Assembly (NCBI RefSeq): GCF_937910895.1
Contig: NZ_CALEMI010000157.1
Span: 1-64,000, forward strand
Direction of reading: 5' to 3'
Length of the DNA stretch: 64,000 nt
Source of the DNA: an uncultured Dokdonia sp.
Lineage (GTDB): Bacteria; Bacteroidota; Bacteroidia; Flavobacteriales; Flavobacteriaceae
Below the pieces are notes generated by a model. That model was not told where the DNA came from, ran no database searches, and was given only the letters and a program-made list of their open reading frames with translations. The number at the start of each line of letters is the position of its first letter. The stretch's first letter is position 1. Below, one piece after another: positions 25,575 through 34,851 of the stretch. The translations under genes were made by a program, and so were the position numbers.

Positions 25575-26807
25575 ATGGAGAATTTAGCGTTAATCGATTC
25601 TTTTTCGGAATTTAAGGACGATAAATTAATAGATCGTGTAACCCTTATGGCTATCTTAGAAGATGTCTTTAGGAGTACATTAAAAAGACGTTTTGGAAGT
25701 GATGATAATTTTGATATTATTATAAATCCTGATAAAGGAGATCTTGAAATCTGGCGTAACCGTGTTGTGGTAGCAGATGGAGAGGTAGAAGATGATAATG
25801 CAGAAATATCACTTACAAATGCTCGTAAAATCGAAGAAGATTTTGAAGTAGGTGAAGATGTATCTGAAGAAGTAAAGCTTATTGATTTAGGACGTCGTTC
25901 TATTTTGGCATTACGCCAGAACTTGATAAGTAAAATTCATGAACATGACAATACAAACATTTACAAGCAATTTAAAGAGCTTGAAGGTGAGTTGTATACG
26001 GCAGAGGTGCATCATATAAGACATAGAGCTATTATCTTGCTTGACGATGAAGGAAACGAAATTATCCTCCCTAAGGATCGTCAGATTCCATCAGACTTCT
26101 TTAGAAAAGGAGAAAATGTGAGAGGTGTTATTGAAAGCGTAGAGCTAAAAGGTAATAAGCCTTCAATTATTATGTCACGTACGTCACCTATATTTTTGGA
26201 GAAATTATTTGAATCAGAGATACCAGAAGTATTTGATGGTTTGATTACGATAAAAAAAGTAGTCCGAATTCCAGGTGAAAAAGCAAAAGTAGCCGTAGAT
26301 TCGTATGACGATCGTATAGATCCTGTTGGAGCTTGTGTTGGAATGAAAGGATCTCGTATTCACGGGATTGTGAGAGAACTCGGTAATGAAAATATAGATG
26401 TGATTAATTACACAAGTAATATAAACCTCTATATAAGTCGTGCACTAAGTCCAGCAAGAATTACTAGTTTAAAGCTAGATGATGAGAATAAAACGGCTCA
26501 AGTATATCTTAAGCCAGAAGAAGTGAGTAAAGCAATTGGTCGTGGAGGACATAATATTCGTCTAGCAGGTCAATTGACAGGATATGAGATTGATGTATAT
26601 CGTGAAGGTGTAGAAGAAGATGTAGAGCTTACAGAATTTTCTGATGAGATCGAGGGATGGATTATTGAGGCATTTGCAAAAATTGGATTTGATACTGCTA
26701 GAAGTATTTTAGAACAAGATGTAGATGATTTGGTAAGACGTACAGACTTAGAAGAAGAAACTGTTCTTGACGTGATGCGCATTCTCAAAGAAGAATTTGA
26801 AGAATAA
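25575..26807 (+). CDS. nusA: Transcription termination/antitermination factor NusA
   Basis: 410 residues in NusA order: the RNA-polymerase-binding N-terminal domain, an S1 domain around residues 135-200, and two KH domains including VGACVGMKGSRIHGIVREL and KAIGRGGHNIRLAGQLTG. A short acidic C-terminus follows. It binds RNA polymerase and nascent RNA and controls pausing and termination. It sits 12 bases after rimP. Because a strong hairpin terminator lies in the operon leader, NusA could regulate its own synthesis. Confidence 0.97.
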   Translation: MENLALIDSFSEFKDDKLIDRVTLMAILEDVFRSTLKRRFGSDDNFDIIINPDKGDLEIWRNRVVVADGEVEDDNAEISLTNARKIEEDFEVGEDVSEEVKLIDLGRRSILALRQNLISKIHEHDNTNIYKQFKELEGELYTAEVHHIRHRAIILLDDEGNEIILPKDRQIPSDFFRKGENVRGVIESVELKGNKPSIIMSRTSPIFLEKLFESEIPEVFDGLITIKKVVRIPGEKAKVAVDSYDDRIDPVGACVGMKGSRIHGIVRELGNENIDVINYTSNINLYISRALSPARITSLKLDDENKTAQVYLKPEEVSKAIGRGGHNIRLAGQLTGYEIDVYREGVEEDVELTEFSDEIEGWIIEAFAKIGFDTARSILEQDVDDLVRRTDLEEETVLDVMRILKEEFEE

Positions 26808-26865
26808 TAAAGCTTACCTCGCAACAACAATAATGAGGTAAGGAAAGAATAAATTAAAGTAGTTT

Positions 26866-29664
26866 ATGGCAGCAGCAACAATGCGATTAAATAAGGTGTT
26901 AAGAGAACTCAATATTTCTCTAGATCGTGCCGTGGAGTATCTAAATTCTAAGGATATCGATATAGAGGCACGTCCGACTACAAAGATCTCACTTGAGGTT
27001 TATAATGTACTTTCGGATGAGTTTCAAACAGACGCTAATAAAAAAGTGGCTTCTAAGGAAGTTGCTGTAGAAAAACTTAAGGAAAAGGAGGCACTTCGTG
27101 TTGCTCGTGAAGTAGAGATTGAAGCAAAACAAGAAGCTAAGAAACCTGAAGTTGTAAAAGCGAAAGCAAACCTTAGTGGTCCGAAGCAAGTAGGAAAAAT
27201 AGATCTTGATAAGCCTAAACAAGCACAACCAGAAGTTAAAAAAGAAGAGCCTAAAAAAGAGGAAGTTGTCGAAACTAAACCCAAAGAGTCTCCTATAGAA
27301 GCAGTAGAACCACTTAAAGTAGAATCTGCCCCTGTAGAGCCTACAAAAGAAAAAGTAGTAGAAAAATCTGTTGCTGAAAAAGATACTACTCCTGCCAAAA
27401 AAGAAATTACTTCTGCCAAAAAAGAAGCTATTAAGAAAGAAACTCCTAAAGCTCAAGTAGCTGATGATACTCCACCTAAATTAGGCGATGAGGTTCTTAA
27501 GACTGACTATAAAAAATTAGACGGTCCTAACTTTACGGGGCAAAAAATTGATCTTACTCAATTTAAAAAACCAGAAAAGAAAAAGAAAGAAAGCGCAGAA
27601 GATGCCAAGAAAAAACGTCGTAGGCGTATTGCAAAACCTGGAGGAAACACTGGTTCTGGAGGATCTAGACAGAGTCAAGGAAGTAATAATCGCAGTAGCG
27701 GTGGTAATCGTGGTGGTAATGCCAATAAACGAAAGCCAACTACAGCCAAAGTAGAGCCTACAGAAGAAGAAGTACAAAAACAAATTAGAGAGACACTTGA
27801 AAAACTTCAAGGAAAGTCCAATAAAGGTAAAGGTGCAAAATATCGAAGAGATAAAAGAGATCAACACCGTCAGAAATCAGAAGGAGAACTAGCCGCTCAA
27901 GAATTAGATAGCAAAATTCTTAAGGTAACAGAGTTTGTTACAGTAAGTGAAGTTGCCATTATGATGGATGTTCCAGTAACAAGTATTATATCTGCTTGTA
28001 TGTCTTTAGGAATGATGGTAACGATGAATCAGCGCTTAGATGCTGAAACTCTTACTATTGTAGCGGAAGAGTTCGGGTATACTGTAGAGTTTGTAACTGC
28101 AGACCTTGAAGAAGCTATTTTAGAGGCAGCAGATGCTCCAGAAGATTTATTAGAAAGAGCTCCTATTGTAACCGTAATGGGTCACGTAGATCACGGTAAA
28201 ACGTCATTGCTAGATTATGTGCGTAATGAAAATGTAATTGCAGGTGAGAGTGGAGGAATTACTCAGCACATAGGTGCCTATGGAGTGACCTTGAATAACG
28301 GTCAAAAAATAGCATTTTTAGATACACCAGGTCACGAAGCATTTACAGCGATGCGTGCTCGTGGTGCTCAAGTAACAGATATTGCAGTTATTGTTGTCGC
28401 AGCCGATGACGATATCATGCCACAAACCAAAGAAGCAATCGCACACGCACAAGCTGCAAGTGTACCTATTATCTTCGCTATAAATAAAGTAGATTTACCT
28501 ACTTCAAATCCTGAAAAGATAAAAGAAGGATTGGCAGCTATGAACTTATTAGTAGAAGATTGGGGAGGAAAAATCCAATCCCAAGATATTTCAGCTAAGA
28601 CAGGTCAAGGAGTCAAAGAATTACTTGAAAAAGTATTGTTAGAAGCGGAGCTATTAGAGCTTAAGGCAAATCCAGAGAAAAATGCTGTTGGTACCGTTGT
28701 AGAGGCATTCCTTGATAAAGGACGTGGATATATATCTACAGTACTTGTACAAGGAGGAACATTGCGTGTTGGAGATTATCTTCTTGCTGGGACATGTTCT
28801 GGTAAGGTGAAGGCAATGCACGATGAGCGCGGTAAGAAAATTAAAGCGGCTGGTCCGTCTACACCAGTATCTGTATTAGGTCTGGATGGAGCTCCACAAG
28901 CGGGAGATAAGTTTAATGTAATGGATGATGAGCGTGAAGCAAAAGATATTGCTTCTAAGCGTACACAATTACAACGTGAGCAAAACGTACGTACACAACG
29001 TCATATTACCTTAGACGAGATTGGACGACGTATTGCACTTGGAGACTTCAAAGAGCTTAATATTATCCTTAAAGGGGATGTAGATGGTTCTGTGGAGGCA
29101 CTTACAGATAGTTTCCAAAAACTATCTACAGAAGAGATTGCAGTAAATATTATACATAAAGGAGTAGGAGCCATTACAGAAAGTGATGTGTTGTTAGCTT
29201 CGGCGTCAGATGCGATTATTATAGGATTTAATGTAAGACCAGCAGGAAATGCCAGACAAGTAGCAGATAAGGAAGAAATCGATATTCGTATGTATTCAAT
29301 TATATACGATGCGATTAATGATCTTAAAGATGCAATGGAAGGAATGCTATCTCCAGAGATGCGTGAAGAAATCACAGGTACAGCAGAGATTCGAGAAACC
29401 TTTAAGATTTCTAAAGTGGGAACCATTGCAGGTTGTATGGTAACAAGCGGTAAAATCTTTAGAAACTCTAACATCCGTATCATACGCGACGCAGTCGTTG
29501 TCTATACAGGTGAACTTTCTACTTTAAAGCGTTTTAAAGACGATGTAAAAGAAGTAAGCAAAGGATATGATTGTGGTATGCAAATCAAAAACTACAATGA
29601 TATCAGGATTGATGATGTTATAGAAGCTTACCAAGAAGTAGCAGTAAAGAAAAAACTCAAGTAA
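26866..29664 (+). CDS. infB: Translation initiation factor IF-2
   Basis: 932 residues. The N-terminus has the IF-2 helical domain ([21 protein letters not shown]), then some 250 residues of Lys/Glu/Pro/Ala-rich linker with a Gly/Ser/Asn-rich stretch. The GTPase domain has [17 protein letters not shown] (P-loop), DTPGHEAF and NKVD. Domains that bind fMet-tRNA follow. Last gene of the operon, 58 bases after nusA, with a terminator behind it. The linker gives long false reading frames on the opposite strand. Confidence 0.97.
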   Translation: MAAATMRLNKVLRELNISLDRAVEYLNSKDIDIEARPTTKISLEVYNVLSDEFQTDANKKVASKEVAVEKLKEKEALRVAREVEIEAKQEAKKPEVVKAKANLSGPKQVGKIDLDKPKQAQPEVKKEEPKKEEVVETKPKESPIEAVEPLKVESAPVEPTKEKVVEKSVAEKDTTPAKKEITSAKKEAIKKETPKAQVADDTPPKLGDEVLKTDYKKLDGPNFTGQKIDLTQFKKPEKKKKESAEDAKKKRRRRIAKPGGNTGSGGSRQSQGSNNRSSGGNRGGNANKRKPTTAKVEPTEEEVQKQIRETLEKLQGKSNKGKGAKYRRDKRDQHRQKSEGELAAQELDSKILKVTEFVTVSEVAIMMDVPVTSIISACMSLGMMVTMNQRLDAETLTIVAEEFGYTVEFVTADLEEAILEAADAPEDLLERAPIVTVMGHVDHGKTSLLDYVRNENVIAGESGGITQHIGAYGVTLNNGQKIAFLDTPGHEAFTAMRARGAQVTDIAVIVVAADDDIMPQTKEAIAHAQAASVPIIFAINKVDLPTSNPEKIKEGLAAMNLLVEDWGGKIQSQDISAKTGQGVKELLEKVLLEAELLELKANPEKNAVGTVVEAFLDKGRGYISTVLVQGGTLRVGDYLLAGTCSGKVKAMHDERGKKIKAAGPSTPVSVLGLDGAPQAGDKFNVMDDEREAKDIASKRTQLQREQNVRTQRHITLDEIGRRIALGDFKELNIILKGDVDGSVEALTDSFQKLSTEEIAVNIIHKGVGAITESDVLLASASDAIIIGFNVRPAGNARQVADKEEIDIRMYSIIYDAINDLKDAMEGMLSPEMREEITGTAEIRETFKISKVGTIAGCMVTSGKIFRNSNIRIIRDAVVVYTGELSTLKRFKDDVKEVSKGYDCGMQIKNYNDIRIDDVIEAYQEVAVKKKLK

Positions 29665-29686
29665 AAAGCATTCATTACTATCATAA

Positions 29687-29723
29687 AAAAAGACCATCTA
29701 ACTTTTATATTAGATGGTCTTTT
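29687..29723. terminator. Bidirectional terminator between infB and the SPOR gene
   Basis: AAAAGACCATCTAA pairs with TTAGATGGTCTTTT around an eight-base loop. A run of A on the left and T on the right makes it work for both convergent genes. Confidence 0.85.
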
Positions 29724-29755
29724 CATTTGGTATAACTTGTTGTTTTTAGCTTATG

Positions 29756-30148
29756 CTAGCGTTTGGAGTCTGGTTTGAAAATCAAGGCGTTGGGAAATTC
29801 TTTTTTAACGGTAATTAGTGCTCTGTCTGCCTCCAATCTATTTCTGTAATTACCTATCCACACTTTGTAATTGGGAGTTTCATATTCTATAGAAGATGAC
29901 CAGGTACCTACTTTATTTCTAAATTTCCTAAGAGCGACTTCTGCTTGACTCAAATTCCCTGAATACACTTGTATTTTATATCTGTCTGCAAGTTTATTGT
30001 TCTTGGTGAGTTTTGATTTCAGCGTGAGTAATTTTGGAATTTTTTTATCCTGTGAAATTTGAACTGTTGCTGTTTGCGCTTTCGCGAAAGCGTAAAAAGT
30101 CAGAAAAACAAGGACAGTAAGTAGTTTAGTATTAGAGTGTATTCTCAT
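29756..30148 (-). CDS. Small secreted SPOR-domain protein
   Basis: 130 residues. A signal peptide ([18 protein letters not shown], cleavage probably after AKA) leads to a SPOR-like domain: YKIQVYSGNLSQAEVALRKF and then YKVWIGNYRNRLEADRALITVKKEFPNALIF. SPOR domains bind peptidoglycan stripped of peptides at division sites. The end of the signal peptide (FAKA) is encoded by a palindromic repeat copy, core 30079-30090. A -7 box, TAACTTTG, lies on the minus strand at 30178-30171. Confidence 0.8.
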   Translation of the reverse strand: MRIHSNTKLLTVLVFLTFYAFAKAQTATVQISQDKKIPKLLTLKSKLTKNNKLADRYKIQVYSGNLSQAEVALRKFRNKVGTWSSSIEYETPNYKVWIGNYRNRLEADRALITVKKEFPNALIFKPDSKR

Positions 30149-30170
30149 CTTTAAAAAATAATTTATGGGA

Positions 30171-30178
30171 CAAAGTTA
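30171..30178 (-). promoter_or_regulatory. Probable -7 box of the SPOR gene
   Basis: Minus-strand TAACTTTG matches TAnnTTTG, 22 bases upstream of the start codon. No clear -33 box. Confidence 0.4.
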
Positions 30179-30274
30179 AATGAATTAACGAAAAACAGAA
30201 TCAATTGTTATTTAGAATTGTTATAAATTGTAAACTAGCGCTTTTTGCATTCTTTACAAATGACTTCTAAGTAT

Positions 30275-30282
30275 TATTTTTG
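30275..30282 (+). promoter_or_regulatory. Probable -7 box of the act-cox operon
   Basis: TATTTTTG matches TAnnTTTG and would give a leader of about 85 bases before the ATG at 30375. The only upstream TTTG (30244-30247) is 27 bases away, longer than usual, with a TTTA at 30253 in better register. Confidence 0.45.
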
Positions 30283-30374
30283 CATTCAGTTTGAAGCGCT
30301 CGGTTAACAGTTTATTAACGGCAGTTATATTCTAAGAATCGTGCCAAATTTTTGAAGCTAATTCAATACCAATT

Positions 30375-31667
30375 ATGATACAGGTGAATCGCCGTAACTC
30401 ATTTTCGAGAATTATCACATTATGTGCAGCATTTCTGCTCACTTTTTCTTCTTCCCTTTTTGCTCAAATAGACGCCTCTACTGGGGATGCAGATGCTGGG
30501 AAAGCATTGTTTAAAACAAATTGTGCTGCTTGTCATAAGTTATATAAGCCTATGACAGGACCCGCGCTTTATGGAGTTGTTGAAAAGTACGAACAAGATT
30601 TCGAGTGGTTAGGAAAATGGATCAGAAACTCGCAAGAACTTATAGCCACAGGAGATCCTAGAGCTGTAAAAGTCTACGAGGAGAATGGAAAGAAAGTCAT
30701 GAACGCTTTTGAGGGGCTTTCAGATGCAGATATTAGTAATATTCTAGCGTATACACAGACTGAGGTTGTAGCGCCTCTGCCTCCACCTCCAGGAGAAATC
30801 GGAGAGACAGTGCCTGGCGGTGTTTCTAATGAAATTATTCTTGCGATTCTAGGATTTGTCTTGTTGTTACTCGTAGCAGTATTGTACATTGTAAATAATA
30901 CTCTTAAAAGATTTGCGCAAGCACAAGGAATCGAGGTTCAAGAAGAAGAAACTCGCAAGCCACTTTGGAAAGCCTTTGTAGAAAATCAATTCTTAGTATT
31001 GGTTAGTGTGATATTCCTTCTTTTAGGAAGTGCTTACTTTGCTTATGGGTGGATGTCTCAAGTAGGTGTTGACCAAGGATACGCTCCTGTACAGCCTATT
31101 CATTACTCGCATAGAATTCACGCAGGAGAAAATGCGATAGATTGTAAGTATTGTCACTCTTCTGCAAGAGTGAGTAAACATTCTGGAATTCCTTCTCTTA
31201 ATATCTGTATGAATTGTCACAAATCTATTGGTGAAGTGGCTGCAGAGACGCAAGCAGAGGGTGTTAATGAATATGGTGTAGACTACAATAAAGAAATTCA
31301 AAAACTATACGCAGCAGTAGGTTGGGATGAAGCAACACAAGCGTATACAGGAGAGACAAAGCCTGTAGAGTGGATTCGTATTCACAATCTACCAGACTTT
31401 GCCTATTTTAATCACTCACAACACGTAAGTGTTGCAGGTGTAGAGTGTCAGACATGTCACGGTCCTGTAGAGGAGATGGAGATTATGTACCAATATTCAC
31501 CATTAACTATGGGATGGTGTATTAACTGTCACCGTGAAACCAATGTAAAGGTAGAAGGAAACGCGTATTATGAAAAAATACACGAACAGCTTTCTAAGAA
31601 ATATGGAGTTGAGAATCTTACGGCAGCCCAAATGGGAGGTCTTGAGTGTGGTAAGTGTCATTATTAA
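30375..31667 (+). CDS. actA: Alternative complex III ActA, multiheme cytochrome c with extra N-terminal heme domain
   Basis: 430 residues. A signal peptide ends near FAQ31. Six CxxCH heme motifs begin at Cys50, 257, 278, 358, 382 and 425. The first sits in a separate mono-heme cytochrome c domain. Two membrane helices follow (about 155-178 and 205-225), and the last five motifs form the pentaheme domain known for ActA. It is part of the complex that oxidises menaquinol and passes electrons to the terminal oxidase. It heads actABCDEF-coxBA. That the mono-heme domain is an N-terminal fusion is what the sequence shows; its role in electron exit is inferred. Confidence 0.92.
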   Translation: MIQVNRRNSFSRIITLCAAFLLTFSSSLFAQIDASTGDADAGKALFKTNCAACHKLYKPMTGPALYGVVEKYEQDFEWLGKWIRNSQELIATGDPRAVKVYEENGKKVMNAFEGLSDADISNILAYTQTEVVAPLPPPPGEIGETVPGGVSNEIILAILGFVLLLLVAVLYIVNNTLKRFAQAQGIEVQEEETRKPLWKAFVENQFLVLVSVIFLLLGSAYFAYGWMSQVGVDQGYAPVQPIHYSHRIHAGENAIDCKYCHSSARVSKHSGIPSLNICMNCHKSIGEVAAETQAEGVNEYGVDYNKEIQKLYAAVGWDEATQAYTGETKPVEWIRIHNLPDFAYFNHSQHVSVAGVECQTCHGPVEEMEIMYQYSPLTMGWCINCHRETNVKVEGNAYYEKIHEQLSKKYGVENLTAAQMGGLECGKCHY

Positions 31668-31703
31668 TAATACACTTTTTTAAATAAAGTATAATATCAA
31701 GGT

Positions 31704-31722
31704 CACTGAGCATAGCAAAGTG
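31704..31722 (+). repeat. CACTGAGC...AAGTG repeat, intergenic copy
   Basis: CACTGAGCATAGCAAAGTG lies in the 77-base gap between actA and actB. It belongs to the same loose family as copies at 5157-5172 and 49610-49628 and can form a weak hairpin with CACT/AGTG ends. Confidence 0.5.
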
Positions 31723-31744
31723 CAAATAGTATAAAATCAATTAT

Positions 31745-34700
31745 ATGTCATCAAACAAGAAATACTGGAAAAGTGTCGACGATCTTAACGGAAGTCCGTT
31801 CGTTGAAACACTAAGACAGAATGAGTTTGTAGAAGAAATTCCGACAGATGAGTTTTTAGGTGATAAAGAAACCTTAGAAGCTTCTCAAACAACACGTCGT
31901 GACTTCTTGAAGTATGTAGGTTTCTCTACAGCAGCAGCATCACTTGCTGCCTGTGAAGGACCTGTTATAAAATCCATTCCTTATGTAGTGCAGCCAGAGC
32001 AAATTATACCTGGTGTTGCAGATTATTATGCCTCTACGATTGCAGATGGGTTTGATTTTGCAAGTGTGCTTGTAAAAACTCGTGAGGGAAGGCCTATAAA
32101 GATTGAAAATAATAAACTTGCAAAAGCAGGGTATGGTGCAAATGCACGTGTACACGCTTCTGTGTTGTCTATGTATGATCAAAATCGTGCGCAAGGTCCA
32201 ACAGCTTCTGGTGACGCAGTCTCTTGGAGTGATATTGATGCAGGCGTTATGTCACAATTAAACAGTGGTAAGAAAACTGTTTTGTTAACACAAACATTTG
32301 CAAGTCCTTCTACGGAAAAACTAATTGCTGAGTTTGTTGAAAAATATCCAAATGTTTCTCACGTTGCGTATGATTCAATAGGAGAGCAATTTGCGCTTGA
32401 TGCTTTTGAAGTAAAGTATGGAATGCGTGTCCTAGCAGATTATGACTTCTCAAAAGCAGAAGTGATCGTGTCTGTAGGAGCAGATTTCTTAGGAGATTGG
32501 AATGGTGGAGGCTATGATGCTGGTTATGCTAAAGGACGTGTGCCTGTAAATGGCAAAATGTCTCGTCATATTCAGTTTGAGGCAAATATGTCTCTATCTG
32601 GAGCTAATGCAGATATGCGTATACCTGTAACGCCGTCTCAGCAAAAGGTGATATTAAGTGCTTTGGCTGGTGGCTCTACGGCAAATCTTCCTGAGAATGT
32701 GAAGAATGCGGTAAATACAGCAAAAAATGAATTAAAAGCAGCGGGAAGTAAAGGAGTTGTTGTCACAGGATTACAAGATGTGCCTTCACAAACAAAAGCT
32801 TTAGAGATCAATGCAAATAGTGAGGTGATTGATGTTGCGGCACCAAAAATGACACGTTCTGGTGATGTGCGCAAAGTAAATCAGCTTATTAAAGATATGA
32901 ATGCTGGTCGTGTAGGAATGTTGGTAATGGCAGGAGTAAATCCTTCATATACACTTCCAAATGCAACTGAATTTGATGCGGGTCTTGCTAAAGTAGCGGT
33001 ATCTGTAGCGTGTTCTATGCGTGCAGATGAGACAGCATCAATAGCAACGCATATAGCCCCAGTTCCTCATTATCTGGAAGCATGGGGTGATGTACAAATC
33101 AAATTAGGTGAGGTAAGTATTACGCAACCAACAATACGTCCTTTATTTGATACAAGACAATTCCAGGACAGCCTATTAAAGTGGATGGGAAGTGATCAAT
33201 CCTATTATGATTACTTGAAAGCTACGATGATCAATGCGGGTATTTCTTTTAATAAAGCGGTACACGATGGGGTTGTGATGACTAATGCTTTCGCGAAAGC
33301 GGTTTCAACAAATACAAATACTTCTATAACAGAAGATGCAGGTCTTTCTAATGCTACACTTCAAGAAGGTGGCTACGAATTGACCTTATATACAAAAACA
33401 TCTATGGGAGATGGTAATCAAGCAAGCAATCCTTGGTTACAAGAAATGCCAGATCCTATTACCAGAGCGACTTGGGATAATTACATTACCATGTCTGAAG
33501 CAGATGCTAAGAAAGAAGGACTGTGGTTAGATAGAAGCTCGTTTTTTACAGAGGCGCGTCATGATGCCAATGGAGGTTTGAATGGTACGCTTGTAAATAT
33601 AACAGTAAATGGCGTTGTAGTTGAAAATGTACCAGTAATGGTACAACCAGGACAAGCAAACGGATCTATAGGTCTTGCGCTTGGATATGGAAGAACAACT
33701 TCAATACAAGAAGAAATGCAAACGGGAGTAAATGCATACCCGCTCATGCAAAACTTTAAAACTACACAAAATGTGAGTATTCAAAAAGTAGCAGGTGTTC
33801 ATGAGTTTGCAGTGATACAATTACATAATACCTTAATGGGTCGTGGAGATATTCTTAGAGAAACTTCGCTGGAAATATTCAATACAAAAGATAAGAAGTA
33901 TTGGAATCCTATACCTGAGGTAACAAAAAATCATATCGAGTACGAAGTAACTTCTCCTGAGGTTGATTTATGGGAAGAGTTTGATCGTTCTATTGGACAT
34001 CATTTTAATCTTGCGATTGATTTGAATTCTTGTACGGGATGTGGGGCTTGTGTTATTGCTTGTCATGCAGAAAATAACGTTCCTGTAGTTGGAAAATCTG
34101 AAGTACGTCGTAGCCGTGATATGCATTGGTTACGTATTGATAGATACTATTCTTCTCAAGATTCCTTTGAGCTGGATGATACTAAGAAGAATGATTTTAA
34201 TGGTCTTTCTGGAGATAATGGTTCTTTAGGTGGATTTGGTGAGATGGAAGATCCAGCGGCAAACCCTCAAGTGGCTTTCCAGCCAGTAATGTGTCAACAC
34301 TGTAATCACGCTCCTTGTGAGACTGTTTGTCCAGTAGCGGCTACATCGCACAGTCGTCAAGGTCAAAACCACATGGCTTATAATCGTTGTGTAGGTACAC
34401 GTTATTGTGCAAATAACTGCCCATATAAAGTACGTCGTTTTAACTGGTTCTTATATAATGGTAATGATGAGTTTGATTACCACATGAACAATGATTTGGG
34501 ACGTATGGTCATTAATCCAGATGTGACAGTACGTTCTCGTGGAGTGATGGAAAAATGTTCTATGTGTATACAAATGACACAAAAAACAATTCTTGATGCA
34601 AAACGTGATGGTCGTCAGATTAAAGACGGAGAATTTGCTACAGCTTGTTCAAACGCGTGTACAAGTGGTGCATTAGCTTTTGGAGATGTAAATGATACAT

Positions 34701-34816
34701 CTAGCGATATATATCATAAATCAAAAGACGATAGAATGTATCACTTATTGGAGAGTGTAGGAACAAAACCAAATGTGTTCTACCAAACGAAAGTAAGAAA
34801 TACAAAAGAAGCTTAA
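31745..34816 (+). CDS. actB: Alternative complex III ActB, iron-sulfur / molybdopterin-like subunit
   Basis: 1023 residues. A twin-arginine-type signal (TTRRDFLKYVGFSTAAASLAAC) near residue 50 ends in a Cys that may be lipidated. A molybdopterin-oxidoreductase-like region follows and normally binds no cofactor in this complex. The C-terminal part has ferredoxin motifs: CTGCGACVIACHAEN, CQHCNHAPCETVCP, CVGTRYCANNCPYK and CSMC...CSNAC, enough for three or four clusters. TNAFAKAVS is encoded by a palindromic repeat (core 33288-33299). Works with ActA and ActC at the periplasmic side. Confidence 0.95.
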   Translation: MSSNKKYWKSVDDLNGSPFVETLRQNEFVEEIPTDEFLGDKETLEASQTTRRDFLKYVGFSTAAASLAACEGPVIKSIPYVVQPEQIIPGVADYYASTIADGFDFASVLVKTREGRPIKIENNKLAKAGYGANARVHASVLSMYDQNRAQGPTASGDAVSWSDIDAGVMSQLNSGKKTVLLTQTFASPSTEKLIAEFVEKYPNVSHVAYDSIGEQFALDAFEVKYGMRVLADYDFSKAEVIVSVGADFLGDWNGGGYDAGYAKGRVPVNGKMSRHIQFEANMSLSGANADMRIPVTPSQQKVILSALAGGSTANLPENVKNAVNTAKNELKAAGSKGVVVTGLQDVPSQTKALEINANSEVIDVAAPKMTRSGDVRKVNQLIKDMNAGRVGMLVMAGVNPSYTLPNATEFDAGLAKVAVSVACSMRADETASIATHIAPVPHYLEAWGDVQIKLGEVSITQPTIRPLFDTRQFQDSLLKWMGSDQSYYDYLKATMINAGISFNKAVHDGVVMTNAFAKAVSTNTNTSITEDAGLSNATLQEGGYELTLYTKTSMGDGNQASNPWLQEMPDPITRATWDNYITMSEADAKKEGLWLDRSSFFTEARHDANGGLNGTLVNITVNGVVVENVPVMVQPGQANGSIGLALGYGRTTSIQEEMQTGVNAYPLMQNFKTTQNVSIQKVAGVHEFAVIQLHNTLMGRGDILRETSLEIFNTKDKKYWNPIPEVTKNHIEYEVTSPEVDLWEEFDRSIGHHFNLAIDLNSCTGCGACVIACHAENNVPVVGKSEVRRSRDMHWLRIDRYYSSQDSFELDDTKKNDFNGLSGDNGSLGGFGEMEDPAANPQVAFQPVMCQHCNHAPCETVCPVAATSHSRQGQNHMAYNRCVGTRYCANNCPYKVRRFNWFLYNGNDEFDYHMNNDLGRMVINPDVTVRSRGVMEKCSMCIQMTQKTILDAKRDGRQIKDGEFATACSNACTSGALAFGDVNDTSSDIYHKSKDDRMYHLLESVGTKPNVFYQTKVRNTKEA

Positions 34817-34851
34817 CAACAACTAATCTAAAGAACTAATTATATAGGATT

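Noticed and set aside
26989-27867. Long minus-strand frames opposite infB
   Set aside because: They mirror the Lys/Glu-rich linker of IF-2, giving Phe/Ser-rich nonsense proteins.
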